A stretch of 64,000 nucleotides of DNA, taken from positions 124,001-188,000 of the forward strand of contig NZ_ATUZ01000013.1 in assembly GCF_000420465.1 (NCBI RefSeq), in the 5' to 3' direction. This document shows positions 23,556-34,801 of the stretch, piece after piece. Within the stretch, counting starts at the first letter, position 1. Each line of letters starts with the position of its first letter. Below the pieces are notes generated by a model. It was not told the DNA's origin. It saw only the letters and a program-made list of their open reading frames with translations, and did no database searches. This DNA comes from Desulfovibrio desulfuricans DSM 642 (lineage in GTDB: Bacteria > Desulfobacterota > Desulfovibrionia > Desulfovibrionales > Desulfovibrionaceae). Made by a program: the position numbers and the translations under genes.

Positions 23556-23705
23556 TTACCTGGTTTCGCGATGCACAGTGTGCTTCTTATCCCAGGGACA
23601 ATACTTTTTCATTTCCAGCCGACCGGTAGTGTTTTTCTTGTTCTTCCGGGTGCTGTAGTTGCGGCGCTTGCACTCGGTGCAGGCCAGTATGATATTAATT
23701 CGCAT
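23556..23705 (-). CDS. rpmG: 50S ribosomal protein L33
   Basis: This 49-residue gene was found by translating the gap between tRNA-Trp and tuf. The product begins [21 protein letters not shown] and continues [22 protein letters not shown], with two CxxC-like cysteine pairs (Cys10/Cys13 and a later Cys37), typical of zinc-type L33. It is a small 50S protein near the E site. It lies only 3 bases after the tuf stop codon and is clearly co-transcribed. Confidence 0.97.
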   Translation of the reverse strand: MRINIILACTECKRRNYSTRKNKKNTTGRLEMKKYCPWDKKHTVHRETR

Positions 23706-23708
23706 ATG

Positions 23709-24902
<1,194 letters not shown>

Positions 24903-25117
24903 TGTACGTCTCCCTGGAGAAAAAAATGTTTGCGTTTTACCTGCGTTACTAAATTCGTTTTGAATTCGTAGAGCTGTAACGCCTGCTCCTCGCGTAACGG
25001 CTGCGGCAGTGGGAAGTTCCGTTGGGCGGCCCGCTATCCGCATTCAGTCCCTGGACACCAGGGAACGTGCATTGGCGGACAAGGTGACTGAGGGGGAGGC
25101 GGATTCAGGCAGGATTT

Positions 25118-25193
25118 TGGAGCGGGAAACGGGATTCGAACCCGCAACCCTCAGCTTGGAAGGCTGATGCTCTAGCCGTTGAGCTATTCCCGC
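25118..25193 (-). tRNA. trnG: tRNA-Gly (anticodon TCC)
   Basis: Acceptor GCGGGAA pairs with TTCCCGC, the anticodon loop is CTTCCAA (TCC), the T-loop is GGTTCGAAT, and CCA is encoded. It lies 215 bases before the tuf start; a small TCCCTGG/CCAGGGA hairpin (25048-25064) is in the intervening leader. Confidence 0.97.
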
Positions 25194-25293
25194 ACGCTAC
25201 CGTAGTTCCCCGACAGGCGTCCTGTCTCCTACAGCCAAGGCAGTTTATTCAAACCAGCCACCAACCGTCCAGTATTTGGCAACGGAAAAGTGG

Positions 25294-25379
25294 TGGTGGA
25301 GGGGGGTGGATTTGAACCACCGAAGTCTTACGACGACAGATTTACAGTCTGTTCCCTTTGGCCACTCGGGAACCCCTCC
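25294..25379 (-). tRNA. trnY: tRNA-Tyr (anticodon GTA)
   Basis: This is an 86-base class II tRNA with a long variable arm. Acceptor GGAGGGG pairs with CCCCTCC, the anticodon loop is CTGTAAA (GTA), the T-loop is GGTTCAAAT, and CCA is encoded. It is the second tRNA of the Thr-Tyr-Gly set. Confidence 0.97.
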
Positions 25380-25425
25380 ACTCTTGCCGAAAAGTCGGAA
25401 TGTCCGATCTTCGTTCAGCTTCTTG

Positions 25426-25501
25426 TGGAGCTGGCGATGGGACTCGAACCCGCAACCTGCTGATTACAAATCAGCTGCTCTGCCAGTTGAGCTACGCCAG
25501 C
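25426..25501 (-). tRNA. trnT: tRNA-Thr (anticodon TGT)
   Basis: Acceptor GCTGGCG pairs with CGCCAGC, the anticodon loop is TTTGTAA (TGT), the T-loop is GGTTCGAGT, and CCA is encoded. It is the first gene of the tRNA-tuf transcript; a likely promoter lies just upstream. Confidence 0.97.
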
Positions 25502-25512
25502 GGCAACACAGC

Positions 25513-25541
25513 TTATTAGCGATTTTCATTCTGCTTTGCAA
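25513..25541 (-). promoter_or_regulatory. Candidate promoter of tRNA-Thr-Tyr-Gly-tuf
   Basis: On the minus strand TTGCAA (25536-25541) and TAATAA (25513-25518) are 17 bases apart, and the tRNA-Thr 5' end is 12 bases downstream. Both hexamers deviate from the consensus, so this is placed mainly by position in an A/T-rich stretch. Confidence 0.4.
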
Positions 25542-25636
25542 GCAAAAAATTCGCTTTGGCTCAAATTTTTTCAAATTACAGTGAGCCGTGTTGCTTTTTA
25601 CCGTTTTTCGCGCATTTGCGCGGAAACGATTTGGCC

Positions 25637-26503
25637 TTATAGCCCTTTCCTCGCCAATGTGCAACGGTTAAGTTGGGCAATGTCCCGTTTATTTTCAATT
25701 TTTTTGAAAATTCCCGTTGCAGACAGCATTTCGTGTACGGCATCCGCCTGATTTGCGCCGTGCTCCAGCAAAACCCAACCGTCATCCTGCAGTGCAAGCG
25801 CGGCTGCATCCACGGCTGCTTTCAGGTGGAGCAGGCCGTTGTTTTTAGAGAACAGGGCGCTATGCGGCTCGTTGTGCAGCACTTCATCCATAACCATGTG
25901 CCGCTCGGCATCAGCTATATATGGAGGGTTGCTCACAAGCAGGCGCAGTGATTCCGGCTTGAGCGGCGGAGTACGCATGTCTGCCCGCAGCGCCGTTATC
26001 CTGCTATCCACACTATGCCGCTCTGCATTCTGCGCGGCAACGGCAATGGCATTGGGGCAGATATCCAGCAGAATACCGCTCCAGCAGGGGCGCTCCGCCG
26101 CCAGAGTGATGCCAATGCAGCCCGTGCCAGTGCCCAGGTCAGCAAAGCTGAGGCGTTCTTCCGGCAGCAGCTCCAGAGCATTGTCCACAATGAGTTCCGT
26201 TTCTGGTCTGGGAATAAGGGTGTGCCGCGTAACCGCAAAGTCACGTCCATAAAATTCCTTGCGCCCGATGATCTGGGCCAGGGGTTGCCCCGTGGCCCGG
26301 CAGGCCACCAGCGCCAGAAACTCTTTTTCTTCCCTGTTTGTCAGCTCCCGCCCTGCCTCCAGAATGCAAAACAGGCGGGCGGATCCGGAAGGATCTCCTT
26401 TTAGCGTTTCGCGCGCCAGCACTTCTGCGCAAAGGCGGGGGCTGTCCACCCCCGCCTTTGTCAGTTGTTCTGTCGCTTCATCTATATATTGCTTGAGGCG
26501 CAC
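25637..26503 (-). CDS. prmC: Peptide chain release factor N5-glutamine methyltransferase
   Basis: The 288-residue protein has the N-terminal helical domain and a class I methyltransferase domain with FADLGTGTGCIGITLA (SAM-binding glycine loop) and LLVSNPPYIADAE (the NPPY motif that recognises the glutamine side chain). It methylates the GGQ glutamine of release factors 1 and 2. It begins with GTG just beyond the lon stop codon (5-base gap), with CGGAG inside the end of lon, so the two are translationally linked. Confidence 0.93.
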   Translation of the reverse strand: MRLKQYIDEATEQLTKAGVDSPRLCAEVLARETLKGDPSGSARLFCILEAGRELTNREEKEFLALVACRATGQPLAQIIGRKEFYGRDFAVTRHTLIPRPETELIVDNALELLPEERLSFADLGTGTGCIGITLAAERPCWSGILLDICPNAIAVAAQNAERHSVDSRITALRADMRTPPLKPESLRLLVSNPPYIADAERHMVMDEVLHNEPHSALFSKNNGLLHLKAAVDAAALALQDDGWVLLEHGANQADAVHEMLSATGIFKKIENKRDIAQLNRCTLARKGL

Positions 26504-26508
26504 GAATG

Positions 26509-29109
26509 TCAGGCTCCGGCTTCTGCGGGCCGCTTGGGCTTTCTGGCGCCAGCGGTTTTGGCTGTTGCCGTCCCATTGGCAGCTACGCCTGTGGATTCTT
26601 CCACCTTGCTTTTGCCGCCCTTGCCCGTTGCGGAACTGCCGCGCCCGCCCTTGGTTTCAAACACGATGGGCAGCAGCTCGTCATAATGGTGCACAGGGTG
26701 CACGGTGATGCGCTTGAGCAGTTCCTTGGGCACATCCTCGAGGTCTTTGACGTTCTGGTGCGGAATGACCACATGCTTGAGGCCGCGCGCCACGCCCGCC
26801 AGAATCTTCTCCTTGATGCCGCCCACAGGCAGCACCCGGCCTTGCAGGGTGATTTCGCCGGTCATGCACAGGTCTGCGCGCACACGCCTTCCGCTCAGGG
26901 CGGAGATGAGGGCCGTGGTCAGCGTAACGCCTGCCGAGGGGCCGTCCTTGGGCGTTGCGCCCGCAGGCACGTGCACGTGCACGTCGTATTGCGACACAAA
27001 GCCGGGGTCAACGCCAAGGTCTTCCGCACGGCTACGGATGTAGCTCAAGGCCGCCTGGGCGCTTTCCTTCATCACATCGCCAAGCTGCCCGGTGAGGGTA
27101 AGGCCTCCCTTGCCCTTCATGACAGTGGCTTCAACTGTCAGCACTTCGCCGCCAGCGGGCGTCCAGGCCAGGCCCAGAGCCATGCCGGGTATGAGCTTCT
27201 TTTCCTTTTCGTCCTCAATAAAGCGGGGCGCGCCCAGCAGCTTTTCCACATCGGCCACGTCAACCATGAAGGGCGGCTTTTTGCCCTCGGCCTTGCGGCG
27301 GGCCAGTTTGCGGCAGATGGAGGAAAGCTCGCGTTCAAGGTTGCGCAGCCCAGCCTCGCGCGTGTATTCTCGGATGATCTTTTCCAGGGCTTCTTCCGTC
27401 AGTTCCACATCCTTGGGTGCAAGGCCGTTGTCTTCCACCTTTTTGGGCAGCAGATGCTTGCGGGCGATCTGGGCCTTTTCCTGCAAGGTGTAGCCGGGCA
27501 GGGAAATGACTTCCATACGGTCGCGCAGGGCCGCCGGAATAGTTTCCAGATGGTTGGCCGTGCAGAGGAACATAACCTTTGAAAGATCAAAGGGCACGTT
27601 CAGGTAGTGGTCGCTGAAGGTGTAGTTCTGTTCCGGATCAAGCACTTCCAGCAGGGCGGATGAGGGATCGCCCCTGAAATCCGCGCCCAGCTTGTCCACT
27701 TCGTCCAGCACAATAACGGGGTTGCGCGTACCGGCCTGCTTGAGGGCCTGAATGATGCGCCCCGGCATGGCGCCTATGTAGGTGCGCCGATGCCCGCGGA
27801 TTTCCGCCTCATCGTGCATGCCGCCCAGCGAAAGCCGCTGGAATCTGCGGCCCAGCGCCCGCGCAATGGAGCGCCCAAGCGAGGTTTTGCCCACGCCGGG
27901 AGGGCCCGCAAAGCAGAGGATGGGGCCCTTGGACTGCGGATTGAGCTTGCGCACGCTCAGGAATTCAAGGATGCGGTCCTTGATTTTGTCGAGCCCGCAG
28001 TGGTCTTCGTCAAGAATTTCCTTGGCATGGACAATATCCAGCCTGTCGCGCGAAAGCTTTTTCCACGGCAGTTCCACCAGCCAGTCAAGGTAGGTGCGCA
28101 CCACGTTGGCCTCGGAAGAGTCGGCGTGCATGCCCGAAAGGCGGCGCAACTGCTTGTCGGCTTCCTTGCGCACGTCCTTGGGCAGGCCTGCTTTTTCAAG
28201 GGCCTGCTTGAGGTTTTCAAGGTCTTCCTCGCCGTCTTCATCCTTGTCGCCAAGTTCGGTGCGGATAGCCTTGAGCTGCTCGCGCAAAAAATAATCCTTC
28301 TGCGCCTTGTCCATGCCTTCGCGGGCCGAGCTCTGTATGCGCGCCTGCACGGTGGCGACTTCCACCTCGCGTTGCAACTGTGTGTTGACCAGCATGAGGC
28401 GGTCAATGGGATTCTCCGCTTCGAGAATGCGCTGTGCATCTGCGGTTTTCATGCGCATATTGGCGGCGATAAGGTCGGCCAGGCGGCCCGGATCGTCCAC
28501 ACCCTGCAAAACTGCAAGCACGTCTGGCGAGGAAAGACCGCGCAGGGTCAGCACCTTTTCGCTCTGCTCGCGCACGGAGCGCAACAGAGCCTCCACCGTG
28601 GCATCTACCACAGGGATTTGTTCGGGCAGGGTTTCGATGCGCGCTTCAAGGAATGGTTCCACCTGACGGTAGCCCGTAACCCGTGCGCGGCTGACGCCCT
28701 GCACAAGAATTTTCACCCGCGAATCGGGCATCTTGAGCATGCGCATAACCTGCACCACGGTGCCGACCTCGTAGAGGTCTTCCGGCTTGGGGTCTTCGGT
28801 GGCTTCTTCTTTTTGCGCGCACACAAGCAGGTGCCGTCCGTTTTTCAGGGCTGCGTCCACGGCCTGCACGGATTTGTCGCGCCCGATAAAGAGCGGCAGG
28901 ATCATATAGTTGAAGATAACCACGTCTCGAACGGGCAACACGGGCAGCGTGTCGGGAATGCTCTGCGCCGCTGTATTGAGGCTGCCCTCGTGATCCAGCG
29001 CTTCGGGCGCGTTCATTTCCGCCTTGTCCGTTTCGCTGTCGATGGCAGGTTCTGCCTCAATGGGCTCTTCCTGATGCAGCAAAATGTCTTTTTCATTGAT
29101 GTCAGCCAT
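26509..29109 (-). CDS. lon: ATP-dependent protease Lon
   Basis: The 866-residue Lon protease has an N-terminal substrate-binding domain beginning LPVLPVRDVVIFNYMILPLFIGR, the AAA+ module with Walker A GPPGVGKTSLG, and the serine-lysine protease domain with TPKDGPSAGVTL (nucleophile Ser) and GGIKEKILAG (Lys). The N-terminus has an acidic extension of about 50 residues and the C-terminus a Gly/Ser/Lys/Ala-rich tail of about 45 residues, both outside the usual core. It degrades misfolded and regulatory proteins in the cytosol. The start has GGGGAG upstream; radC ends 26 bases before. Confidence 0.96.
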   Translation of the reverse strand: MADINEKDILLHQEEPIEAEPAIDSETDKAEMNAPEALDHEGSLNTAAQSIPDTLPVLPVRDVVIFNYMILPLFIGRDKSVQAVDAALKNGRHLLVCAQKEEATEDPKPEDLYEVGTVVQVMRMLKMPDSRVKILVQGVSRARVTGYRQVEPFLEARIETLPEQIPVVDATVEALLRSVREQSEKVLTLRGLSSPDVLAVLQGVDDPGRLADLIAANMRMKTADAQRILEAENPIDRLMLVNTQLQREVEVATVQARIQSSAREGMDKAQKDYFLREQLKAIRTELGDKDEDGEEDLENLKQALEKAGLPKDVRKEADKQLRRLSGMHADSSEANVVRTYLDWLVELPWKKLSRDRLDIVHAKEILDEDHCGLDKIKDRILEFLSVRKLNPQSKGPILCFAGPPGVGKTSLGRSIARALGRRFQRLSLGGMHDEAEIRGHRRTYIGAMPGRIIQALKQAGTRNPVIVLDEVDKLGADFRGDPSSALLEVLDPEQNYTFSDHYLNVPFDLSKVMFLCTANHLETIPAALRDRMEVISLPGYTLQEKAQIARKHLLPKKVEDNGLAPKDVELTEEALEKIIREYTREAGLRNLERELSSICRKLARRKAEGKKPPFMVDVADVEKLLGAPRFIEDEKEKKLIPGMALGLAWTPAGGEVLTVEATVMKGKGGLTLTGQLGDVMKESAQAALSYIRSRAEDLGVDPGFVSQYDVHVHVPAGATPKDGPSAGVTLTTALISALSGRRVRADLCMTGEITLQGRVLPVGGIKEKILAGVARGLKHVVIPHQNVKDLEDVPKELLKRITVHPVHHYDELLPIVFETKGGRGSSATGKGGKSKVEESTGVAANGTATAKTAGARKPKRPAEAGA

Positions 29110-29135
29110 ATATATTCTCCCCGACTGCTTTCGAT

Positions 29136-29828
29136 TCAAATGCGTTGCGATTGCGTTATGCTGTAGCAGTCTCCATCAGTAACGATGACATGATCCAGAA
29201 AGCGCAGCCCCATGCGGGGCGCCAGTCTTTGCAGTTCTTCTGTCAGCAGGCGGTCTTCCTGCGAAGGCCCCGGGTTGCCGCCGGGGTGGTTGTGCACCAG
29301 AATTATGCCGCTTGCCTTACGGAGCAGGGCCGCTTCAAGAACGTCCCTTGGGTAGATTGAAACTTCTGCAATGCCGCCCCTGCGCAGGCGCTCCCAGGCC
29401 ATAAGGCGGTTGCGCCTGTCTACCAGCGCCAGCCAGCATTCTTCGTGGGGGCTTGTGCCAAGCCGGGCCTGCGCCATGCGGGCCACGGCCTCGGGTGTTG
29501 CCAGAACTTCCTTTTGCCGCAGCTCTGCCGCGGCGTAGCGCGCCCGCGTTTCGTCCAAAACACGCCATAAGGCCAGCAATCCCGGCCCGAAACCGGGCAC
29601 CTGCAAGAGTTCTTCGGGCCTTGCGTCCAGCGCTCCGCGGATGCTGCCAAACTCCTGTATCAGTTCCTTGGCGAGGGGCTTTGTGTCCTTGCGGGTCAAC
29701 CCGTAGCCAAGCAGCAGCTCCAGCACTTCATAATCCGCCACTGCTGTGGGTTCCAGTTCCAGTCTTTGCCGTAGCCGCTCACGATGCCCGAGGCTTGTGG
29801 GCGGGGTGGATGTTGGCTTTGCTGTCAT
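29136..29828 (-). CDS. radC: RadC/MPN (JAB) domain protein
   Basis: The 230-residue protein has an N-terminal helix-hairpin-helix-like region (LLLGYGLTRKDTKPLAKELI; LLQVPGFGPGLLALW) and a C-terminal JAB-type metalloprotease-like domain with the HNHPGGNPGPSQED metal motif. Despite its name the family's role in DNA repair is doubtful. The ATG at 29828 has a weak site; a TTG 63 bases upstream with AAAGGA nearby is an alternative. It is followed by lon on the same strand. Confidence 0.88.
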   Translation of the reverse strand: MTAKPTSTPPTSLGHRERLRQRLELEPTAVADYEVLELLLGYGLTRKDTKPLAKELIQEFGSIRGALDARPEELLQVPGFGPGLLALWRVLDETRARYAAAELRQKEVLATPEAVARMAQARLGTSPHEECWLALVDRRNRLMAWERLRRGGIAEVSIYPRDVLEAALLRKASGIILVHNHPGGNPGPSQEDRLLTEELQRLAPRMGLRFLDHVIVTDGDCYSITQSQRI

Positions 29829-30014
29829 AAAATAAGCAGTCTTGGAGGTTGCGCAAGGGGGCGGGCGGATAAAGGCGCATGCATCCCGCAAATCCTTTGC
29901 CGTTTTTTATGTGAGCGAAAATGATAAATGCGGGCCGCAGCGGAATATGGGCCGCAATAACCGCATTTGCACCGCGCGAGGCTGGCGCGGCGATGTTCTG
30001 CCCGGCGGGTTGCG

Positions 30015-31058
30015 TCAGGTGCGGGTGCGGCCTGCGGCAAACAGGTCTGTCATGCGGGCCGCGAGATAGTCCAGGCTCTGGCTTGGCGATCTGCGGCCGC
30101 TCTTTACCTGCAACTCCGCATCCATAACAGTGGACATGCACTCCGCGAGCACTGCGGGGCCGAGCCGGGTTGCCAACTGCTTTTTAAAGGAGGCCTCGTT
30201 GGGATGTACGCGAACCTTTTCGCCCGCCCACAGTTGCCAGAGCAGGCGCAACTCGCGCGCCAGCAGGGCCAGCAAAGAAAACAGCAGGCTGTCTCCGTCC
30301 TGGCTGCGCGAAAGTTCCTTCCACACGGCGGTGAGGTTGCCCGCCTCCATGTGCCGGATGCAGTCAAAGACGTTGCACTCTGGATTCCACGAAGCCGTGG
30401 CGGTCATGGCCAGGGTAATGGTGCCCTGGTCGGGAACCTGATCCGCCCCGTGAGAATCTGCCTGTGATTTCTCCCGGGCAGCATCCTGCGCGGTATTGCG
30501 CAGCAGTTGCAGCTTGATCAGCTCATTTTCAATGGCCATGGCATCGGGCGGCACAGAGGCGCAGAACTGCTCCAGGGCGTCCTGTTCAAAGCGCAGCCCC
30601 ATCTCGTGCGAGCGTTGCAGCACGTGCTTTTTGACCGCCCGTTCGTTGAGGCCGTCCTGCCGCCATATCCAGCCCTGCTGATCGGCAAAGGCCATGCAGC
30701 GCAACTTGGCAATATGTGCGGGAATTTTGGGCTGACCTTTGTCCCAGGCCACTTCCATACAAAAAAAGGGCCAGCACTGTTCTGAGGGCCGGGCCAGCGC
30801 ATGCGATACCTTTTTCCACACCGCTGCGGGCCACAAGTTGGCCTGCCGCACCACCAGCACACGCGGCGCGCCGAACAGCCCTTGCAGGGTGAGCTGCTCC
30901 CAGAAGCGCGGCGAGGGTTCCTCGTCACCCCAGTAGACGTGCCTTTCCCACTGCCCGCTGGCGGGCGGAAAGGAAGAAAGCAGCTGCTCCATGCGCGCGC
31001 GCAGCAACTGCCCGTCAGGGCATACAAGAAAACTGAATCCGGGATGTGCCGCGCTCAT
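30015..31058 (-). CDS. holA: DNA polymerase III delta subunit
   Basis: The 347-residue protein has the HolA layout: an N-terminal Rossmann-like domain (GFSFLVCPDGQLLRARMEQL), the LFGAPRVLVVRQANLW strand-helix region, and C-terminal helical collar segments (NVFDCIRHMEAGNLTAVWKELSRS; LLALLARELRLLWQLWAGE). Delta opens the sliding clamp during loading. Similarity is moderate, as usual for this subunit. The start with CGGAA upstream follows a 234-base gap from leuS; the frame runs further upstream without support. Confidence 0.78.
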   Translation of the reverse strand: MSAAHPGFSFLVCPDGQLLRARMEQLLSSFPPASGQWERHVYWGDEEPSPRFWEQLTLQGLFGAPRVLVVRQANLWPAAVWKKVSHALARPSEQCWPFFCMEVAWDKGQPKIPAHIAKLRCMAFADQQGWIWRQDGLNERAVKKHVLQRSHEMGLRFEQDALEQFCASVPPDAMAIENELIKLQLLRNTAQDAAREKSQADSHGADQVPDQGTITLAMTATASWNPECNVFDCIRHMEAGNLTAVWKELSRSQDGDSLLFSLLALLARELRLLWQLWAGEKVRVHPNEASFKKQLATRLGPAVLAECMSTVMDAELQVKSGRRSPSQSLDYLAARMTDLFAAGRTRT

Positions 31059-31110
31059 GATGTTCCGTGGTTCTGAAAATTGATAAAAAAAAGACTGCCG
31101 TAGCAGCCTC

Positions 31111-31157
31111 GGAATAAAACCCGCCCGGAATAGATTCCGCCTTGGAATAAATCCCGC
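31111..31157. repeat. Three short degenerate repeats (GGAATA...CCGC)
   Basis: Three 14-base units (31111-31124, 31127-31140, 31144-31157) share GGAATA and CCGC with a period of 16-17 bases, in the leuS-holA gap. They may be binding sites or simple local duplication. Confidence 0.45.
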
Positions 31158-31236
31158 AAATCCAGGTTTGTCATCTGGTAAAACTGCCAACGCAGTCAGT
31201 ATAGGTACAAAAGGGGGAACGGGGAAGGGGTACACA

Positions 31237-31281
31237 GGCGGAAGGGGCGTTTTTCATCTGCGAAAAACAGTCCCTTCCGCC
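31237..31281 (-). terminator. Hairpin after leuS
   Basis: GGCGGAAGGG (31237-31246) and CCCTTCCGCC (31272-31281) pair perfectly, with an inner GTTTTTC/GAAAAAC pairing that extends the stem. It starts 12 bases after the leuS stop. No external T-run is present. Confidence 0.6.
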
Positions 31282-31292
31282 ATGATAATCAA

Positions 31293-33815
31293 TTAGTTGG
31301 CAACGATGTTGACCAGTTTGCCGGGAACCACCACCACCTTGCGCACGGTCAGCCCGTCAATGTGGCGCTGTACGGAGGAATCAGCCAGTGCGGCCTGTTC
31401 CATGGCGGCTTTGTCCGCGGCGGCGGGTATCTGCACCGTGCCGCGCAGCTTGCCGTTGACCTGAAGGGCCACGGTGAGCATGTCCTGAACGGTAGCGGCG
31501 TCGTCCCACTTGGGCAGAAGTTCGCTGGCAAGCTGGGTGCCGTGCCCCAGGTGCTGCCACAGTTCTTCGCAAACATGGGGCGTGATGGGCGAAAGCAACG
31601 TAAGCACGGAGGCCATGGCCGACGAGAATACGCGGCGGTCGCCTTCCGTGACGCCAAGCTTTTCGCGTGAAAGGTACATGGTGTTGACCAGTTCCATTAC
31701 TGCGGCAATGGCCGTGTTGAACTGGAAGCGGTCGCCCATGTCTTCGCTGCATTTTTTGACCGTAAGGTGCTCGCGGCGCCGCAGGTCGCGGGCTTCCTCG
31801 CTCTGGGCGTCCTCGGCCGTGGACTGGCAGGCCTTGAGGGGCAGCAGGCGGTCTTTTTCGTCATCAAAAAGACGCCACACGCGGCCAATAAAGCGCGACG
31901 CGCCTTCGATGCCAGAATCCGACCAGTCAAAGTCGCGCTCGGCTGGCGCGGCAAAGAGGCAGAACAAGCGCACCGTATCCGCGCCGTACTTGGCGATCAT
32001 GTCGGAAGGCGCAACAACGTTGCCCTTGGACTTGGACATCTTGCTGCCGTCTTTCAGCACCATGCCCTGGGTGAGCAGGTTGGCGAAAGGCTCGTTGAGT
32101 TCGGCAGGGAAAAAGCCCAGATCGCGCAGCACCTTGGTGAAAAAGCGCGAGTAGAGCAGATGCAGGATGGCGTGTTCCACGCCGCCAATGTACTGGTCAA
32201 CGGGCAGCCAGTACTTGAGGGCCTCCGCGTCAAAGGGGCCATCTTCCTTGCGGGCGCTGGTGTAGCGGGCGAAATACCACGAGGATTCCACAAAGGTATC
32301 CATGGTGTCGGTTTCGCGCCGGGCGGTTCCGCCGCACTTGGGGCAGGTGCACGAGGCGAATTCCGGCGTTTCCGGCAGGGGAGAGCGCCCGTCTTCGCGG
32401 ATTTTCACGTCCATGGGCAGCAGCACGGGCAGGTTTTCTTCCTTTTCAGGCACCACGCCGCACTTGTCGCAGTAAATGACGGGGATGGGCGCGCCCCAGT
32501 AGCGCTGGCGCGAAATGTTCCAGTCGCGCAGGCGGAACTGCGTGGTGGCCTTGCCCTTGCCGTCCTTTTCCAGCGCCTGAGCCACGGCCTTTTTGCCGTC
32601 CTCGTTGGCGGTGCCGTCAAAGGGACCGGAATTAACCATGAAACCTTCAGCGGTGTAGGCTTCGGTCAAGGTTTCAGGCTCAATCTGCTCATCCTTGGGG
32701 CTGATGACCACACGTACGGGCAGACCGTATTTGCGGGCAAACTCAAAATCGCGCTGGTCGTGGGCGGGCACGCCCATAACCGCGCCGGTGCCGTAATCGG
32801 CCAGAACAAAGTTGCCCAGCCACAGCGGCACGCGCTGCCCGGTAAAGGGATGCACGGCGTAGGCACCGGTGAAGATGCCTTCTTTTTCCAGAGAATCGGA
32901 CTGGCGGTCGATGCGGTCCATATTGCGGATGCGATCAACAAAGGCGCGCACTTCATCGGCTTTTTCGTAGCCTTCGATGAGCTTTTCCACCAGCGGATGC
33001 TCGGGGGCCAGCGTCATGAAGGTCACGCCAAAGAGCGTGTCGGGTCGCGTGGTGAACACGTCTATGCCCGTGACGCCTTCTGCCTTGAGGCCCGCGTTTT
33101 CCAGACCAAAAGTGATGGCCGCGCCCGTGGATTTGCCAATCCAGTTGCGCTGCATGGCGATAACGCGGTCGGGCCAGTCGCCTTCAAGGCTTTGCAGGTC
33201 TTGCAGCAGTTCATCGCCGTAAGCCGTGATCTTGAGGAACCACTGGGTCAGATCCTTCTGCTCCACGCGGCTGTCGCAACGCCAGCAAAGGCCATCGACA
33301 ACCTGCTCGTTGGCGAGCACCGTGTGGCACGAGGGGCACCAGTTCTGCGCCGCCTTTTTGCGGTACACGAGCCCTTTTTCCAGCAGGCGCAAAAAGAACA
33401 TCTGCTCCCAGCGATAGTACTCGGGGCGGCAGGTGGCGATTTCGCGATCCCAGTCGTAGGAATAGCCAAGGCGCTTCAGCTGCGCCCGCATGTTGTCTAT
33501 GTTGGCGTATGTCCACTTGGCGGGATGGGTATTGTTTTTGATGGCCGCGTTTTCCGCAGGCAGACCAAAGGCGTCCCATCCCATGGGGTGCAATACGTTG
33601 AAGCCCAGCATGCGCTTGCTGCGCGCCACCACATCGCCAATGGCGTAGTTGCGCACATGGCCCATGTGGATATTGCCCGAAGGATAGGGGAACATTTCAA
33701 GCACATAATACTTGGGCTTGTTGCTCATGTGGGTGCAGGCAAAAGCGTTTTCGGCCTGCCAGCGAGACTGCCACTTTTCTTCGATAGCTTGCGGATTATA
33801 GCGTTCGTGCGTCAT
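31293..33815 (-). CDS. leuS: Leucyl-tRNA synthetase
   Basis: The 840-residue class I synthetase has the HIGH-type motif [15 protein letters not shown] (about residues 41-55), the editing domain with its [13 protein letters not shown] threonine-rich segment, a zinc-binding insert with CDKCG and CTCPKCG pairs, and [12 protein letters not shown] near residue 590. It charges tRNA-Leu and edits misactivated amino acids in the CP1 domain. It lies 14 bases after nusB and is closed by a hairpin. Confidence 0.97.
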   Translation of the reverse strand: MTHERYNPQAIEEKWQSRWQAENAFACTHMSNKPKYYVLEMFPYPSGNIHMGHVRNYAIGDVVARSKRMLGFNVLHPMGWDAFGLPAENAAIKNNTHPAKWTYANIDNMRAQLKRLGYSYDWDREIATCRPEYYRWEQMFFLRLLEKGLVYRKKAAQNWCPSCHTVLANEQVVDGLCWRCDSRVEQKDLTQWFLKITAYGDELLQDLQSLEGDWPDRVIAMQRNWIGKSTGAAITFGLENAGLKAEGVTGIDVFTTRPDTLFGVTFMTLAPEHPLVEKLIEGYEKADEVRAFVDRIRNMDRIDRQSDSLEKEGIFTGAYAVHPFTGQRVPLWLGNFVLADYGTGAVMGVPAHDQRDFEFARKYGLPVRVVISPKDEQIEPETLTEAYTAEGFMVNSGPFDGTANEDGKKAVAQALEKDGKGKATTQFRLRDWNISRQRYWGAPIPVIYCDKCGVVPEKEENLPVLLPMDVKIREDGRSPLPETPEFASCTCPKCGGTARRETDTMDTFVESSWYFARYTSARKEDGPFDAEALKYWLPVDQYIGGVEHAILHLLYSRFFTKVLRDLGFFPAELNEPFANLLTQGMVLKDGSKMSKSKGNVVAPSDMIAKYGADTVRLFCLFAAPAERDFDWSDSGIEGASRFIGRVWRLFDDEKDRLLPLKACQSTAEDAQSEEARDLRRREHLTVKKCSEDMGDRFQFNTAIAAVMELVNTMYLSREKLGVTEGDRRVFSSAMASVLTLLSPITPHVCEELWQHLGHGTQLASELLPKWDDAATVQDMLTVALQVNGKLRGTVQIPAAADKAAMEQAALADSSVQRHIDGLTVRKVVVVPGKLVNIVAN

Positions 33816-33829
33816 GGGGCTTTACCGGA

Positions 33830-34327
33830 TTACTCGGATATGGTTGAAGGATCGGCAGCGGGCCGGGAGATTCCGCCGGTTTCCAGAGCTTTGGCCACGG
33901 CATCAAGAATGCCGTTGATAAAGCTTTTGGCGTTGCCTTCGCCAAACTGGCGGCTGAGTTCCAGTGCCTCGTTGATGGCAACCTTGGGCGGCACATCACT
34001 GCGGTACATGATTTCAAAAACGGCAAGGCGCAGCAGGGTCAGCTCCACGCGGCCCATGCGGTCTACGCGCCAGTTGCGAGAAAAATTGGTGATGGCTGCG
34101 TCCAGCTCGTCGCTCTTGCTCCACACGCCTGCCACCAGTTCCCAGGCAAAACCAGAGGGATGGCTGGGCGGTTCCTGACCTTCCCAACGGGCAAGATAGT
34201 CAGGAGAAATGCGAAAAAAGCGCCGCAGATCGTCAATATCACGGGCCGGGGTGAAGGAAAGGCCGTACAGAACCTGAAAGGCCAGTTCGCGTTCGCCGCG
34301 GCGTGTGGCTGATTTGGCTTTTGCCAT
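33830..34327 (-). CDS. nusB: Transcription antitermination protein NusB
   Basis: The 165-residue all-helical protein begins with ATRRGERELAFQVLYGL and contains VDRMGRVELTLLRLAVFEIMY and PPKVAINEALELSRQFGEGNAKSFINGILDAV, the core NusB segments. It acts with NusE on boxA RNA in rRNA antitermination. It starts 3 bases after ribH, the ribH-nusB pairing common in bacteria. Confidence 0.96.
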   Translation of the reverse strand: MAKAKSATRRGERELAFQVLYGLSFTPARDIDDLRRFFRISPDYLARWEGQEPPSHPSGFAWELVAGVWSKSDELDAAITNFSRNWRVDRMGRVELTLLRLAVFEIMYRSDVPPKVAINEALELSRQFGEGNAKSFINGILDAVAKALETGGISRPAADPSTISE

Positions 34328-34330
34328 GGG

Positions 34331-34801
34331 TTACAACTGCTCCATAACGCGGATGGTTTCCAGCATGGCTGCCGCAGCTTCCACGCCCTTGTTGCCGCCC
34401 TTGGAACCGGCGCGTTCAATGGCCTGTTCAATGGTGTCGCAGGTCAGCAGGCCAAAGCCGATGGGAACGCCGGAGTGCATCATGGCCTGGGCAATGCCCT
34501 TGCTGGCCTCGGCGCACACGTAGTCAAAGTGGGGGGTGCCGCCGCGAATAACCGCGCCAAGCGCCAACACGCCGTCATACTTGCCGGAATTGACCAGCTT
34601 CTGGCAGACCAGCGGCATTTCAAATGCGCCGGGAATACGCACAATGGTGATGTTGGCGGTATCAAGGCCGTGACGTTCCAGATAATCCTGCGCGCCGCCC
34701 ACAAGGCGGTCTACGATAAAATCGTTGAAACGGGTGGCCACAATGGCGATCTTGAGGCCCTTGGCGTCCAACTGTCCGGCGATGGTGGTAACAGTGCTCA
34801 T
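34331..34801 (-). CDS. ribH: 6,7-dimethyl-8-ribityllumazine synthase
   Basis: The 156-residue protein shows the lumazine synthase landmarks [48 protein letters not shown] (with the catalytic His) and [16 protein letters not shown]. It condenses the ribityl-pyrimidine with dihydroxybutanone phosphate. AAGGAG precedes the ATG. The gap to ribE is 76 bases, where ribBA would lie in relatives. Confidence 0.97.
   Translation of the reverse strand: MSTVTTIAGQLDAKGLKIAIVATRFNDFIVDRLVGGAQDYLERHGLDTANITIVRIPGAFEMPLVCQKLVNSGKYDGVLALGAVIRGGTPHFDYVCAEASKGIAQAMMHSGVPIGFGLLTCDTIEQAIERAGSKGGNKGVEAAAAMLETIRVMEQL

Noticed and set aside
31070-31157. CRISPR-like array
   Set aside because: Only three short degenerate units with 2-3 base gaps; there are no spacers and no cas genes.
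31767-34178. 803-codon plus-strand open frame
   Set aside because: It is the antisense shadow of leuS and nusB, both of which carry full family motifs.
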